From Kocuria flava (GTDB lineage Bacteria; Actinomycetota; Actinomycetes; Actinomycetales; Micrococcaceae), in NCBI RefSeq assembly GCF_001482365.1, contig NZ_CP013254.1, positions 2,356,001 to 2,420,000 of the forward strand: a stretch of 64,000 bases of DNA, given 5' to 3'. A program made the position numbers and the translations under genes. Shown piece after piece: positions 51,214-60,276 of this stretch; the stretch's first letter is position 1, and every line of letters starts with the position of its first letter. The notes under the pieces are model-generated. The model had not been told where the DNA came from. It saw nothing but the letters and a program-made list of their open reading frames with translations, and searched no databases.

Positions 51214-52355
51214 GCGGGCCCGCCCCCGCCGCCCCCCGGTCCCCGGGCATCCCCCTGGGACGCATCGGCGGGGTCGCCGTCACCCTGTCCTGGTCCTGGT
51301 TCGTCATCGCCGCCGTGACCGTGCTGCTCTACACCCCCGTGCTGCTGCGCGCCTACCCCGGGATGGGCGCCCTCGCCTACGCCGCCGCCCTGGGCTTCGC
51401 CGTGACCCTGGCCCTGTCCGTGCTCCTGCACGAGCTCGCCCACGCCTGGACCGGCCGCGCCTTCGGCTGGCCCACCGGCCGGATCGTGCTCACCCTCCTC
51501 GGCGGGCACACCCACTTCGGAGAGGTGCGCACCACGCCCCTGGCCTCCGCCGTGGTCTCCCTCGCCGGCCCCGCCGTCAACCTCGCCCTCGCCGCCGCCG
51601 GCTGGGCGCTGCTGCGCGCCGCCGACCCCGGCCCCGGCCTCGGCTGGGTCCTGCTCGACCTCACCACCTGGGCCAACCTCATCGTCGGGGTCTTCAACGT
51701 CCTGCCCGGCCTGCCCCTGGACGGCGGGCGCGTGGTCGAGGCCCTCGTGTGGGCCGCCACCGGCCGCGAGTCCCGCGGCACCGCCGTGGCCGCCTGGACC
51801 GGGCGCGCCCTGGCCGCCGGGCTGCTCGTGTGGGTCGCCGCCACCGGCGCCTGGCGCCACGCCCCCACCCTCGTCGTCACCGTCCTCGTGACCGTGTTCA
51901 TGTGGCAGGGCGCCACCGCCTCCCTGCGCCAGGCCGCCGTGCTCTCCCGCCTGCACGGGCTCACCGCCGGGTCCCTGGCCCGCACGGCGCTCGCGGTGGA
52001 CGCCCGGGCCTCCCTGGCCGAGACCGACCGGCGGGTCCTGGACTGGCTGGAGGGGCGCGCCCCGGGCACGGCCGTGCCGCAGGTCGTGGCGGTCGACCCC
52101 GACCGGGGGGTCGTGGGGGTCCTCGCCGCCGCGGCGGCCGACGCCGTGCCGGGGCCGCGGCGGGGGGAGACCCCGCTGACGGCGGTCGTGCACGGGGTCG
52201 ACGCCGACGCCGTGCTCGCCGCGGAGCTGGGGGAGGAGGCGCTGCTGCGCGCCGTCGCCGCCCGCCCCCACCCGCGGTGGGTGGTCACCGCCGCGGACGG
52301 GGCGGTCGTGGGGGTGCTCGAGACGGCGGCCCTCGAGCGGCGCCTGACCGGCTGA
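51210..52355 (+). CDS. Site-2-protease-type M50 metalloprotease with CBS-like domain
   Basis: 381 residues. About six membrane segments; the zinc motif is LHELAHAW (HExxH) in an early segment and NVLPGLPLDGGRV provides the second metal Asp. After about residue 245 the cytosolic part has two CBS-like halves (VVAVDPDRGVVGVLAA and WVVTAADGAVVGVLE). S2P enzymes cut membrane-embedded proteins in signalling. Start GTG 51210 overlaps the HAD stop. Same gene order as in other actinobacteria. Confidence 0.87.
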   Translation: MSGPAPAAPRSPGIPLGRIGGVAVTLSWSWFVIAAVTVLLYTPVLLRAYPGMGALAYAAALGFAVTLALSVLLHELAHAWTGRAFGWPTGRIVLTLLGGHTHFGEVRTTPLASAVVSLAGPAVNLALAAAGWALLRAADPGPGLGWVLLDLTTWANLIVGVFNVLPGLPLDGGRVVEALVWAATGRESRGTAVAAWTGRALAAGLLVWVAATGAWRHAPTLVVTVLVTVFMWQGATASLRQAAVLSRLHGLTAGSLARTALAVDARASLAETDRRVLDWLEGRAPGTAVPQVVAVDPDRGVVGVLAAAAADAVPGPRRGETPLTAVVHGVDADAVLAAELGEEALLRAVAARPHPRWVVTAADGAVVGVLETAALERRLTG

Positions 52356-52448
52356 GCCGCGGGCGGTGACACAATGGGGGCGGGGACCGCGGGGCCGCGC
52401 TCCCGTCCCCGTCCGCCCGTGAGCACCACCGCCCCTGGAAGTGAGCCG

Positions 52449-53618
52449 ATGACCCCTCCCGCCGACCCGACCGCGACCGAGACCGCCGCGCCGTCCGCCC
52501 CGACCGGGGCCGAGCTGCGGCGGGGGCCCTTCCGCCCCGGCGAGCGCGTGCAGCTGACCGACGAGCGGGGCCGGATGAACACGATCACCCTCGCCGAGGG
52601 CGGGGAGTTCCACTCCCACCGCGGCGTGCTGGCCCACCGGGAGCTGATCGGGCACCCGGAGGGAACCGTGGTGGAGAACTCCGCCGGGTTCCGCTACCAG
52701 GCGCTGCGCCCGCTGCTGAAGGACTTCGTGCTCTCGATGCCGCGCGGGGCCGCGGTGGTCTACCCGAAGGACGCCGGTCAGATCGTGACCATGGCCGACA
52801 TCTTCCCCGGCGCCCGGGTCGTGGAGGCCGGGGTGGGCTCCGGGGCGCTGTCGATCTCGCTGCTGCGGGCCGTGGGCGACCGGGGGCGGCTGCACTCCTT
52901 CGAGCGGCGCGAGGAGTTCGCCGAGATCGCCCGCGGCAACGTCGAGACGATGTTCGGGGGCCCGCACCCGGCCTGGCGGATCACCCTGGGGGACCTGGCC
53001 GAGGAGCTCGGCGCCCACGAGGCCCCCGGCTCGGTGGACCGGGTCGTGCTGGACATGCTCGCCCCCTGGGAGTGCCTCGACGCCGTGGCGCAGGCGCTGA
53101 CCCCCGGCGGGGTCGTGATCTGCTACGTGGCCACCGTCACCCAGCTCTCCCGCACCGCCGAGGCGCTGCGCGCCGACGGGCGCTTCACCGAGCCCGACGC
53201 CTCCGAGACGATGGTGCGCGGCTGGCACGTGGAGGGCCTGGCCGTGCGCCCGGACCACCGCATGGTCGCCCACACCGGGTTCCTGCTCACCGCCCGGCGC
53301 CTGGCCGACGGCGCCGAGCGGCTGGCCCCGAAGCGGCGGGCCTCCAAGTCGGAGTTCTCCCAGGAGGACCTCGACGCCTGGACCCCGGTCGCGCTGGGGG
53401 AGCGGGAGGCCTCCGACAAGAAGCTGCGCCGGGCCGCCCGCGACGCCCGCTCCCTGGCCGAGCGCGCCGCCGGGGCCGGGCCCGCCGACCGGGACCCGGA
53501 GGACGGGACCCCGACCGGCGGGACCCCGGGCGCCGCGGCGCCCGGGCCACCGCAGGCCCCCGCGCCCCACGGCGCTCGCGCGCAGGAGCCCGCGGAGGAG
53601 CAGGAGGACCGGCCGTGA
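52449..53618 (+). CDS. trmI: tRNA (adenine-58-N1)-methyltransferase TrmI
   Basis: 389 residues. PFRPGERVQLTDERGRMNTI, then VYPKDAGQIVTMADIFPGARV and VEAGVGSGALSISLLRA (SAM-binding motif I), VVLDMLAPWECLDAV (motif IV) and the C-terminal beta strands. It makes m1A58 in the T-loop of tRNA. The last 70 residues are an acidic Pro/Ala-rich tail longer than in most homologues. ATG 52449 with GGAAGTGAG upstream. The stop overlaps the start of mpa (GTGA), a conserved pairing. Confidence 0.92.
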   Translation: MTPPADPTATETAAPSAPTGAELRRGPFRPGERVQLTDERGRMNTITLAEGGEFHSHRGVLAHRELIGHPEGTVVENSAGFRYQALRPLLKDFVLSMPRGAAVVYPKDAGQIVTMADIFPGARVVEAGVGSGALSISLLRAVGDRGRLHSFERREEFAEIARGNVETMFGGPHPAWRITLGDLAEELGAHEAPGSVDRVVLDMLAPWECLDAVAQALTPGGVVICYVATVTQLSRTAEALRADGRFTEPDASETMVRGWHVEGLAVRPDHRMVAHTGFLLTARRLADGAERLAPKRRASKSEFSQEDLDAWTPVALGEREASDKKLRRAARDARSLAERAAGAGPADRDPEDGTPTGGTPGAAAPGPPQAPAPHGARAQEPAEEQEDRP

Positions 53619-55348
53619 CCGAGACCCCCCGACCGGCCCCCGCCCACCCCGAGGCCGCCGAGGAGACCCGGCGGGCGCTGACCAACGCCCAGCGGCAGGT
53701 CAACATCCTGCGCGACCAGAAGCGGGCCCTGGACAAGCAGCTGGCCACCGCCGGGACGCAGAACCAGAAGCTCGCCCGCCTGCTCGACGCCACCCGCGCC
53801 GAGATCCAGCGGCTCAAGCGCGCCCTGGAGAACGACCTCGTGCCGCCGCTGAGCCAGGGCACGGTCCTGGCCGCCAACCCCGGGCGCCGGCCCGTGGGCC
53901 AGGACACCGGCTCCGGGCCGGCCGTCACCGACCCCACCCTCGACGTCCTCGTCGCCGGGCGCCGGATGCGCGTGGCCGTGAGCCCCCTCGTGGCCCTCAC
54001 CGCGTGCGAGCCCGGCCGCCAGGTGCTGCTGGACCAGAACTACGTCGTCGGCGCCGTGCTCGACTACGAGCAGACCGGGGAGATCGCCACCGTCAAGGAG
54101 ATCGTCGACCACGACCGCGTGCTCACCGTCGGGCGCTCGGACGAGGAGCGGGTGCTGCTGCTGTCCGGGCGGCTGCGCCGGCAGCGCCCCGAGATCGGCG
54201 ACGCCGTGACCATCGACCACCGCACCGGCTTCGCCCTCGAGCCCGTCGAGCGCACCGACGTCGAGCAGCTCGTGCTCGAGGAGGTCCCGGCCGTCTCCTA
54301 CGACGACATCGGCGGGCTCGGCCCCCAGATCGAGCAGATCCGCGACGCCGTCGAGCTGCCCTTCGTCCACCCCGACCTCTACCGCGAGCACGGGCTGACC
54401 CCGCCCAAGGGCATCCTCCTCTACGGCCCGCCCGGCAACGGCAAGACCCTCATCGCCAAGGCCGTCGCCCGCTCCCTCGCCGAGCGCGCCGCCGACCGCG
54501 CCGGGCGCGAGCGGGCCCTGGGCTACTTCCTCAACATCAAGGGCCCCGAGCTGCTGGACAAGTACGTCGGGGAGACCGAGCGCCAGATCCGCGCGATCTT
54601 CCTGCGCGCCCGCGAGCAGGCCGCCCGCGGCATCCCCGTCGTCGTGTTCTTCGACGAGATGGACTCCCTCTTCCGGGTGCGCGGCTCCGGGCTGTCCTCC
54701 GACGTCGAGACCACCATCGTCCCCCAGCTGCTCACCGAGATCGACGGCGTGGAACGGCTCGACAACGTCATCGTCATCGGCGCCACCAACCGCGAGGACA
54801 TGATCGACCCCGCCGTGCTGCGCCCCGGGCGCCTGGACGTGAAGATCCGCATCGACCGCCCCGACGCCGCCGGCGCCCGCGAGATCCTGCGCCTGTACGT
54901 CACCGAGGACCTGCCCCTGGCCGAGCACGAGGTCACCGCCGCCGGCTCCCGCCCCGGCGCCGTCGCCGCCCTCGTCGACGCCGCCGTCGAACGCATGTAC
55001 GAACGCAGCCCCGAGACGCAGTTCCTCCACCTGAGCTACCGCGACGGCACCGAGGAGACCCTCCACTTCCGCGACTTCACCTCCGGGGCCGTGATCCGCA
55101 ACGTCGTCGACCGCGCCAAGAAGCAGGCCATCAAGGACCTGCTCACCACCGGCCGCCGCGGCCTGACCCGCGAGCACCTCGTGCGCGCCGTCGACGAGGA
55201 GTTCCACGAGCAGCAGGACCTGCCCAACACCGCCAACCCCGAGGACTGGGCCCGCATCTCCGGACGCCGCGGCGACACCATCACCGACCTGCGCGTGGTC
55301 CTCCACCGCGACCCCCACCCCTCCGGCCCCCGGGAGGAGACCCCGTGA
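53615..55348 (+). CDS. mpa: Proteasomal ATPase Mpa/ARC (AAA, forms ring)
   Basis: 577 residues. N-terminal coiled coil (about 15-75, EETRRALTNAQRQVNILRDQ), which in mycobacteria binds Pup; tandem OB domains (about 95-220); then AAA: GGLGPQIEQIRDAVELPF, Walker A LLYGPPGNGKTLIAK, pore-region KGPELLDKYVGETE, Walker B VVVFFDEMDSLF and sensor VIGATNREDMIDPAVLRPGR. It unfolds pupylated proteins with ATP. It ends HPSGPREETP: the GQYL tail used to open the 20S gate in mycobacteria is absent. GTG 53615 overlaps the trmI stop. Confidence 0.92.
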   Translation: MTETPRPAPAHPEAAEETRRALTNAQRQVNILRDQKRALDKQLATAGTQNQKLARLLDATRAEIQRLKRALENDLVPPLSQGTVLAANPGRRPVGQDTGSGPAVTDPTLDVLVAGRRMRVAVSPLVALTACEPGRQVLLDQNYVVGAVLDYEQTGEIATVKEIVDHDRVLTVGRSDEERVLLLSGRLRRQRPEIGDAVTIDHRTGFALEPVERTDVEQLVLEEVPAVSYDDIGGLGPQIEQIRDAVELPFVHPDLYREHGLTPPKGILLYGPPGNGKTLIAKAVARSLAERAADRAGRERALGYFLNIKGPELLDKYVGETERQIRAIFLRAREQAARGIPVVVFFDEMDSLFRVRGSGLSSDVETTIVPQLLTEIDGVERLDNVIVIGATNREDMIDPAVLRPGRLDVKIRIDRPDAAGAREILRLYVTEDLPLAEHEVTAAGSRPGAVAALVDAAVERMYERSPETQFLHLSYRDGTEETLHFRDFTSGAVIRNVVDRAKKQAIKDLLTTGRRGLTREHLVRAVDEEFHEQQDLPNTANPEDWARISGRRGDTITDLRVVLHRDPHPSGPREETP

Positions 55349-56991
55349 GCGTCCACCGCGTCATGGGCGCCGAGACCGAGTACGGCGTCCTCGCCCCCGC
55401 CCACCCCGCCGCCAACCCCGCCGTGCTCTCCACCCAGGTCGTCACCGCCTACGCCGCCCTCGTCCGCCGCCGCCTCGGCGCCACCGGCACCACCACCGGC
55501 TGGGACTACCACGGCGAGCAGCCCCTCACCGACGCCCGCGGCCACACCCTCGCCCGCGAGCACGCCCGCCCCGACCAGCTCACCGACACCGCCCCCGTGC
55601 TCACCGCCGAAGAGATCGCCGCCGAGGCCCTCACCGAGACCGGCCTGTGGGCCGAGGACACCGCCCACCGGCCCGTCACCAACACCGTCCTGCCCAACGG
55701 CGCCCGCCTCTACGTCGACCACTCCCACCCCGAGTACTCCTCCCCGGAGGTCACCACCCCCCGCGACGCCCTGCGCTGGGACGCCGCCGGCGACCGCATC
55801 GCCCTCGAGGCCGTGCGCGCCCTCGCCGCCTCCGCCGAGCACACCGGCCTGCCCGCCGTGAACCTCTACAAGAACAACACCGACAACAAGTCCGTCTCCT
55901 ACGGCGCCCACGAGAACTACCTCGTGCCCCGCTCCGTGCCCTTCCCCGACCTCGCCGCCGGCCTCCTGCCCTTCTTCGCCTCCCGCCAGGTCCTCTGCGG
56001 CGCCGGCCGCGTCGGCCTCGGCCCCCGCGGCGAGCGCCCCGGCTTCCAGATCTCCCAGCGCGCCGACTTCTTCGAGCGCGAGATCGGCCTCGAGACCACC
56101 GTCCACCGCCCCCTCGTCAACACCCGCGACGAACCCCACGCCGACCCCGGCCACCACCGCCGCCTGCACGTGATCATCGGCGACGCCAACCTCGCCCACA
56201 CCTCCACCCTCCTGAAGTTCGGCACCACCGCCCTCGTGCTCGGGCTCATCGAGGCCGGCGCCGCCCCCGACGCCGCGCTCGCCGACCCCGTCGCCGCGCT
56301 GCGCACCATCAGCCACGACCCCCACCTGCGCGCCACCGTGCCCCTGCGCGACGGCCGCGAGCTCACCGGCGTGCAGCTGCAGCGGCTCTACCTCGACGCC
56401 GCCCGCGCCCACGAGCACGCCGGCGGCACCCCCGACGAGGACACCCGCGAGGTCCTCGACCTGTGGGCGGAGGTCCTCGACGCCCTCGAGACGGACCCCC
56501 TCTCCCTCGCCGACCGCCTCGACTGGGTCGCCAAGCACGCCCTGCTCCTGGGCTACCGCCGCCGCGACGGCCTCGCCTGGGACGACCCCCGCATGACCCT
56601 CGTCGACCTCCAGTACCACGACGTCCGCCCCGAGAAGAGCCTCCACCACCGCCTCGTCGCCGCCGGACGGATGCGCACCCTCCTCGACGGCCACCGGATC
56701 GCCGAGGCCGCCGACCGGCCCCCCGAGGACACCCGCGCCTGGTTCCGCGGCCGCCTCGTCGCCCGCTTCCCCGACGCCGTCGCCGCCGCCAACTGGGACT
56801 CCGTCTCCCTCACCCTGCCCACGCCCCCCGGCACCGCCCCGCGCGGGGCCCGCATCACCATGCCCGAACCCCTCGCCCTCACCCGGCCCGAGACCGACGC
56901 CCTGCTCGGGGCCGCCACCGGCGCCGAGGACCTCGTCACCGCCCTCGCCGCGGCCCACCCCGGCCTCGTGCGCACCGGCGCCCTCGGCTGA
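55345..56991 (+). CDS. dop: Pup deamidase/depupylase
   Basis: 548 residues, carboxylate-amine-ligase fold. It starts VHRVMGAETEYGVLAP; RLYVDHSHPEYSSPE contains Asp125, matching the catalytic Asp of Dop. VNLYKNNTDNKSVSYGAHENY and PLVNTRDEPHADPGHHRRLH bind ATP-Mg. The insertion about 40-75 is the Dop-loop that distinguishes it from PafA. It deamidates the C-terminal Gln of Pup and removes Pup from substrates. GTG 55345 has GGGAGGAGA upstream and overlaps the mpa stop. Confidence 0.94.
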   Translation: MSVHRVMGAETEYGVLAPAHPAANPAVLSTQVVTAYAALVRRRLGATGTTTGWDYHGEQPLTDARGHTLAREHARPDQLTDTAPVLTAEEIAAEALTETGLWAEDTAHRPVTNTVLPNGARLYVDHSHPEYSSPEVTTPRDALRWDAAGDRIALEAVRALAASAEHTGLPAVNLYKNNTDNKSVSYGAHENYLVPRSVPFPDLAAGLLPFFASRQVLCGAGRVGLGPRGERPGFQISQRADFFEREIGLETTVHRPLVNTRDEPHADPGHHRRLHVIIGDANLAHTSTLLKFGTTALVLGLIEAGAAPDAALADPVAALRTISHDPHLRATVPLRDGRELTGVQLQRLYLDAARAHEHAGGTPDEDTREVLDLWAEVLDALETDPLSLADRLDWVAKHALLLGYRRRDGLAWDDPRMTLVDLQYHDVRPEKSLHHRLVAAGRMRTLLDGHRIAEAADRPPEDTRAWFRGRLVARFPDAVAAANWDSVSLTLPTPPGTAPRGARITMPEPLALTRPETDALLGAATGAEDLVTALAAAHPGLVRTGALG

Positions 56992-57023
56992 GACCACCCA
57001 CCGCACCCACCAGGAGGACCCCC

Positions 57024-57230
57024 ATGGCCCAGGAACGCATCTTCGGCACCGGCGAGCGCCGCCGCGAGGACACCGACCTGCCCGACCCCGCCCCGGCACC
57101 CACCGCCCCCACCGCGCAGACCACCCCCACCACCGGCACCACCGACGACCTCCTCGCCGAGATCGACGGCGTCCTCGAGACCAACGCCGAGGAGTTCGTC
57201 AAGGGCTTCGTGCAGAAGGGCGGCCAGTAG
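57024..57230 (+). CDS. pup: Prokaryotic ubiquitin-like protein Pup
   Basis: 68 residues. The C-terminal helix DDLLAEIDGVLETNAEEFVK then GFVQKGGQ is diagnostic. It ends in Gln, so Dop must deamidate it before PafA can link it to lysines. The N-terminal half (MAQERIFGTGERRREDTDLP then Pro/Thr-rich) is disordered. ATG 57024 has AGGAGG upstream. In mycobacteria prcB and prcA follow; here pafA starts 5 bp after the stop. Confidence 0.97.
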   Translation: MAQERIFGTGERRREDTDLPDPAPAPTAPTAQTTPTTGTTDDLLAEIDGVLETNAEEFVKGFVQKGGQ

Positions 57231-57235
57231 CCCCC

Positions 57236-58681
57236 ATGGACCGCAGGATCTACGGCATCGAGACCGAGTTCGGCCTCGCCCACAGCGCCCCCCGCGCCCG
57301 CCCCCTGCCCCCCGAGGAGGCCGCCCGCCGCCTCTTCGCCCCCGTCGTCGCCTGGGGCCGGTCCTCCAACGTGTTCCTGCCCAACGGCGGCCGCCTCTAC
57401 CTCGACGTCGGCTCCCACCCCGAGTACGCCACCGCCGAGTGCGCCACCCTCGAGGACCTCGTCGCCCAGGACAAGGCCGGCGAGCTGATCCTCGACGACC
57501 TCCGCCGCCGCGCCGAGCACGCCCTCGCCGAGGAAGGAGCGCCCGGCAGCCTCTACCTGTTCAAGAACAACGTCGACTCCCGCGGCAACTCCTTCGGCTC
57601 CCACGAGAACTACCTCATCGCCCGCCGCACCGGCTTCCCCCGCCTGCTCGCCGTGCTCATCCCCTTCCTCGTCACCCGCCAGCTGCTCGTCGGCGCCGGG
57701 AAGCTCCACCCCACCGGCCCCGAGCAGTTCGGCACCACCGCCCTCGGCACCCCCGGCGCCCCCAGCTACTCCTTCTCCCAGCGCGCCGACCACATCTGGG
57801 AGGCCTCCTCCTCCGCCACCACCCGCTCCCGGCCCCTCATCAACACCCGCGACGAACCCCACGCCGACCCCCAGCACCACCGCCGCCTGCACGTGATCGT
57901 CGGGGACTCCACCATGTCCCAGACCACCACCGCCCTGCGCATCGGCACCACCGACCTCGTCCTGCGCATGATCGAGGCCGGGCGCATCATGCCCGACCGC
58001 ACCCTCGCCGACCCCGTCCGCGCCCTGCGCGAGATCTCCCACGACCTCACCGGCACCACCCGCGTCGCGCTCGCCGACGGCAGCCGCCGCTCGGCCCTGG
58101 ACCTGCAGCGCGAGCACCTCGAGGCCGCCCGCGACTTCGTGGACCGGGAGGGCGCCCACCACGACCGCGTCCCGTGGGTGCTCGACCTGTGGGAGCGCGG
58201 CCTCGAGGCCGTCGCCCGCCGGGACGCCTCCGCGGTGGACACCGAGCTGGACTGGGCGATCAAGCGCCGGCTGCTCGACGACTACGCCGCCCGCCACGGC
58301 CTCGACGAGGCCTCCCCGCGGCTGGCGCAGCTCGACCTCGCCTACCACGACACCGCCCCGGGGCGGGGGCTGTTCGACCTGCTCGAGCGCCGCGGCCTCG
58401 CCGCCCGCTTCGTGCCGGCCGAGCGGGTCGAGGCGGCCACCCGCACGCCCCCGCCCACCCGGGCGGCCGTGCGCGGGCGCTTCGTGGAGGCCGTGGTGGC
58501 CTCGGGCCACCACTACACGGTCGACTGGGTGCACCTGAAGGTCAACGACCGCGCCCAGCGCACCGTCGTGTGCCAGGACCCCTTCGCGGCCGTCAGCGCC
58601 GAGGCCGACGCCCTCATCGACTCCCTGCGCCCCGCCGGCGCGGGCCCGGCCGCGCCCCACGGGGACACCCCCGTGCTCTGA
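57236..58681 (+). CDS. pafA: Pup-protein ligase PafA
   Basis: 481 residues, same fold as Dop without the Dop-loop. MDRRIYGIETEFGLAHS (ATP-Mg Glu), RLYLDVGSHPEYATAECA with Asp57 as the catalytic base, LYLFKNNVDSRGNSFGSHEN and LINTRDEPHADPQHHRRLHV. It joins the C-terminal Glu of deamidated Pup to substrate lysines. It begins 5 bp after pup with no clear ribosome site, suggesting translation coupled to pup. Confidence 0.96.
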   Translation: MDRRIYGIETEFGLAHSAPRARPLPPEEAARRLFAPVVAWGRSSNVFLPNGGRLYLDVGSHPEYATAECATLEDLVAQDKAGELILDDLRRRAEHALAEEGAPGSLYLFKNNVDSRGNSFGSHENYLIARRTGFPRLLAVLIPFLVTRQLLVGAGKLHPTGPEQFGTTALGTPGAPSYSFSQRADHIWEASSSATTRSRPLINTRDEPHADPQHHRRLHVIVGDSTMSQTTTALRIGTTDLVLRMIEAGRIMPDRTLADPVRALREISHDLTGTTRVALADGSRRSALDLQREHLEAARDFVDREGAHHDRVPWVLDLWERGLEAVARRDASAVDTELDWAIKRRLLDDYAARHGLDEASPRLAQLDLAYHDTAPGRGLFDLLERRGLAARFVPAERVEAATRTPPPTRAAVRGRFVEAVVASGHHYTVDWVHLKVNDRAQRTVVCQDPFAAVSAEADALIDSLRPAGAGPAAPHGDTPVL

Positions 58682-58719
58682 GCGCCGGGCCCGTCCAGGC
58701 GGCGTCCAGCGCCCTGCAC

Positions 58720-58725
58720 TAGGCT
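58720..58725 (+). promoter_or_regulatory. -10 box for FKBP lipoprotein gene
   Basis: TAGGCT about 58 bp before GTG 58784, with CGGAGGAAG ribosome site between. Confidence 0.45.
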
Positions 58726-58783
58726 GGGCGCGGCCGCCGACGGCCCGTGCCGCCCCACCCGTTCCCCCCGGAGGAAGAAACCT

Positions 58784-59758
58784 GTGCGAAAGACCCTGAC
58801 CACCACCGGTGCCGCCCTGTCCCTTGCGCTCGTGCTGGCGGGCTGCTCCGGTCCCGGCGTCGACTCCGTCGAGCTCGAGGGCGACCCGGCCGAGGGCACC
58901 GCGCCCTCCGTGTCCTTCGAGACGCCGATGAACGTCGAGGAGGCCGGGGCCAAGGTCCTGCGCGAGGGCGAGGGGGAGGAGCTCGGCGAGGGCGACACCA
59001 TCCTGCTGCAGGCGGCCCTGTTCAAGGGCTCGGACGGCTCCTCGATCGGCGAGACCTACTCCCAGGGCGCCGGCCAGGTGCTGCGCGTGGAGGAGGGGCT
59101 CAAGGAGTCCATCCCCGAGATGTACGACGCCCTCGTGGACGCCAGGGAGGGCGCGATCATCGCCTACTCCTCCCCGCAGACGGCCGGGGCCGCCGGCGAC
59201 GAGTCCACCTCCGTGGAGGTCTACGAGGTCGTCAAGAAGATCCCCGCCGGCGTGGAGGGCGAGATGGAGGACGTCCCGAAGGGCCTGCCGGAGGTGACCG
59301 AGAACGAGGAGGGCGTCCCGCAGATCGCGAAGCCCGAGGGCAAGGCCCCCGGCAAGCTCGTCTCGGAGTACCTCATCGAGGGCGACGGCGAGGAGGTCGC
59401 CGAGGGCGACACGGTCGTGGCCAACTACGTCGGCGTCGCCTGGTCCGACGGCAAGACCTTCGACTCCTCCTACGAGAACGGCACCCCCGCCGCCTTCGCC
59501 CTGGACAACGTCATCGAGGGCTGGCAGAAGGGCCTGGTCGGGAAGAAGACCGGCTCCCGCGTGGTCCTGTCCGTCCCGGTCGACCAGGCCTACGGCACGA
59601 AGAAGGAGCTGGGGAAGGACTCGACCTACCCGGCCGGCTCGCTGCTGTTCGTCGTCGACGTCCTCGCCGCCGTCGACACCCCGGAGGCCCCCGCCGCCGA
59701 GCCCACCGGCGAGCCCTCCGCCGCCCCGTCCGGGAAGGCCGGCGGGTCCGGGGAGTAG
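58784..59758 (+). CDS. FKBP-type peptidyl-prolyl isomerase lipoprotein
   Basis: 324 residues from GTG 58784. Lipobox LVLAGC (Cys22). Two FKBP-like units: a degenerate first one (about 70-165, GDTILLQAALFKGSDGSSI) and a canonical second (about 195-305, GDTVVANYVGVAWSDGKTFD, ENVIEGWQKGL-like VIEGWQKGLVGKKTGSRV, PAGSLLFVVDVL). An acidic, Pro-rich tail follows. It should help fold exported proteins on the outer face of the membrane. Confidence 0.88.
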   Translation: MRKTLTTTGAALSLALVLAGCSGPGVDSVELEGDPAEGTAPSVSFETPMNVEEAGAKVLREGEGEELGEGDTILLQAALFKGSDGSSIGETYSQGAGQVLRVEEGLKESIPEMYDALVDAREGAIIAYSSPQTAGAAGDESTSVEVYEVVKKIPAGVEGEMEDVPKGLPEVTENEEGVPQIAKPEGKAPGKLVSEYLIEGDGEEVAEGDTVVANYVGVAWSDGKTFDSSYENGTPAAFALDNVIEGWQKGLVGKKTGSRVVLSVPVDQAYGTKKELGKDSTYPAGSLLFVVDVLAAVDTPEAPAAEPTGEPSAAPSGKAGGSGE

Positions 59759-59770
59759 CCTCCCGTCCGC

Positions 59771-59776
59771 TATCGT
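59771..59776 (+). promoter_or_regulatory. -10 box for cytosolic FKBP gene
   Basis: TATCGT 94 bp before ATG 59870; a perfect hairpin begins 9 nt after it. Confidence 0.4.
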
Positions 59777-59784
59777 GGCCCGGT

Positions 59785-59817
59785 GGGGCTCCGGCCCCGC
59801 CGCGGGGCCGGAGCCCC
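59785..59817 (+). terminator. 15-bp perfect hairpin between the two FKBP genes
   Basis: GGGGCTCCGGCCCCG, loop CCG, exact complement. It may terminate the lipoprotein transcript; because a -10 box lies just upstream, it could instead sit at the 5' end of the next mRNA. Confidence 0.55.
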
Positions 59818-59869
59818 GCGTCCTCCCACCGGCGGCCGACCGGCCGCCCCGACCCCTCCAGGAGCAGCC

Positions 59870-60265
59870 ATGTCCTTCGGAGAGCGCAAGCTCGACCGCA
59901 CCAAGCCGGAGATCGACTTCCCCGAGGGGGAGGCCCCCACCGAGCTGGTGATCACCGACCTGATCGAGGGCACCGGCGCCGAGGCGACCGCGGGCAAGCA
60001 GATCTCCTGCCACTACGTCGGGGTGACCTTCTCCGGCGGCGAGGAGTTCGACGCCTCCTGGAACCGCGGTCAGCCCCTGGACTTCACCGTGGGCATCGGC
60101 CAGGTCATCCAGGGCTGGGACCAGGGCCTGCTGGGGATGCGGGTCGGCGGGCGCCGCCGCCTCGAGATCCCTGCCGCGATGGCCTACGGCTCCCGGGGCG
60201 CCGGCGGGGTCATCGGCCCCGACGAGGCGCTGATCTTCGTGGTGGACCTCCTCGACGTCCGCTGA
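59870..60265 (+). CDS. FKBP-type peptidyl-prolyl cis-trans isomerase, cytosolic
   Basis: 131 residues, single FKBP domain: CHYVGVTFSGGEEFDASWNR, FTVGIGQVIQGWDQGLLGMR, IPAAMAYGSRGAGGVIGP and ALIFVVDLLDV, with the aromatic pocket residues of the family. No signal peptide. ATG 59870 with CCAGGAG upstream. pafBC begins 11 bp later. Confidence 0.93.
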   Translation: MSFGERKLDRTKPEIDFPEGEAPTELVITDLIEGTGAEATAGKQISCHYVGVTFSGGEEFDASWNRGQPLDFTVGIGQVIQGWDQGLLGMRVGGRRRLEIPAAMAYGSRGAGGVIGPDEALIFVVDLLDVR

Positions 60266-60276
60266 GGACCCCCCGG

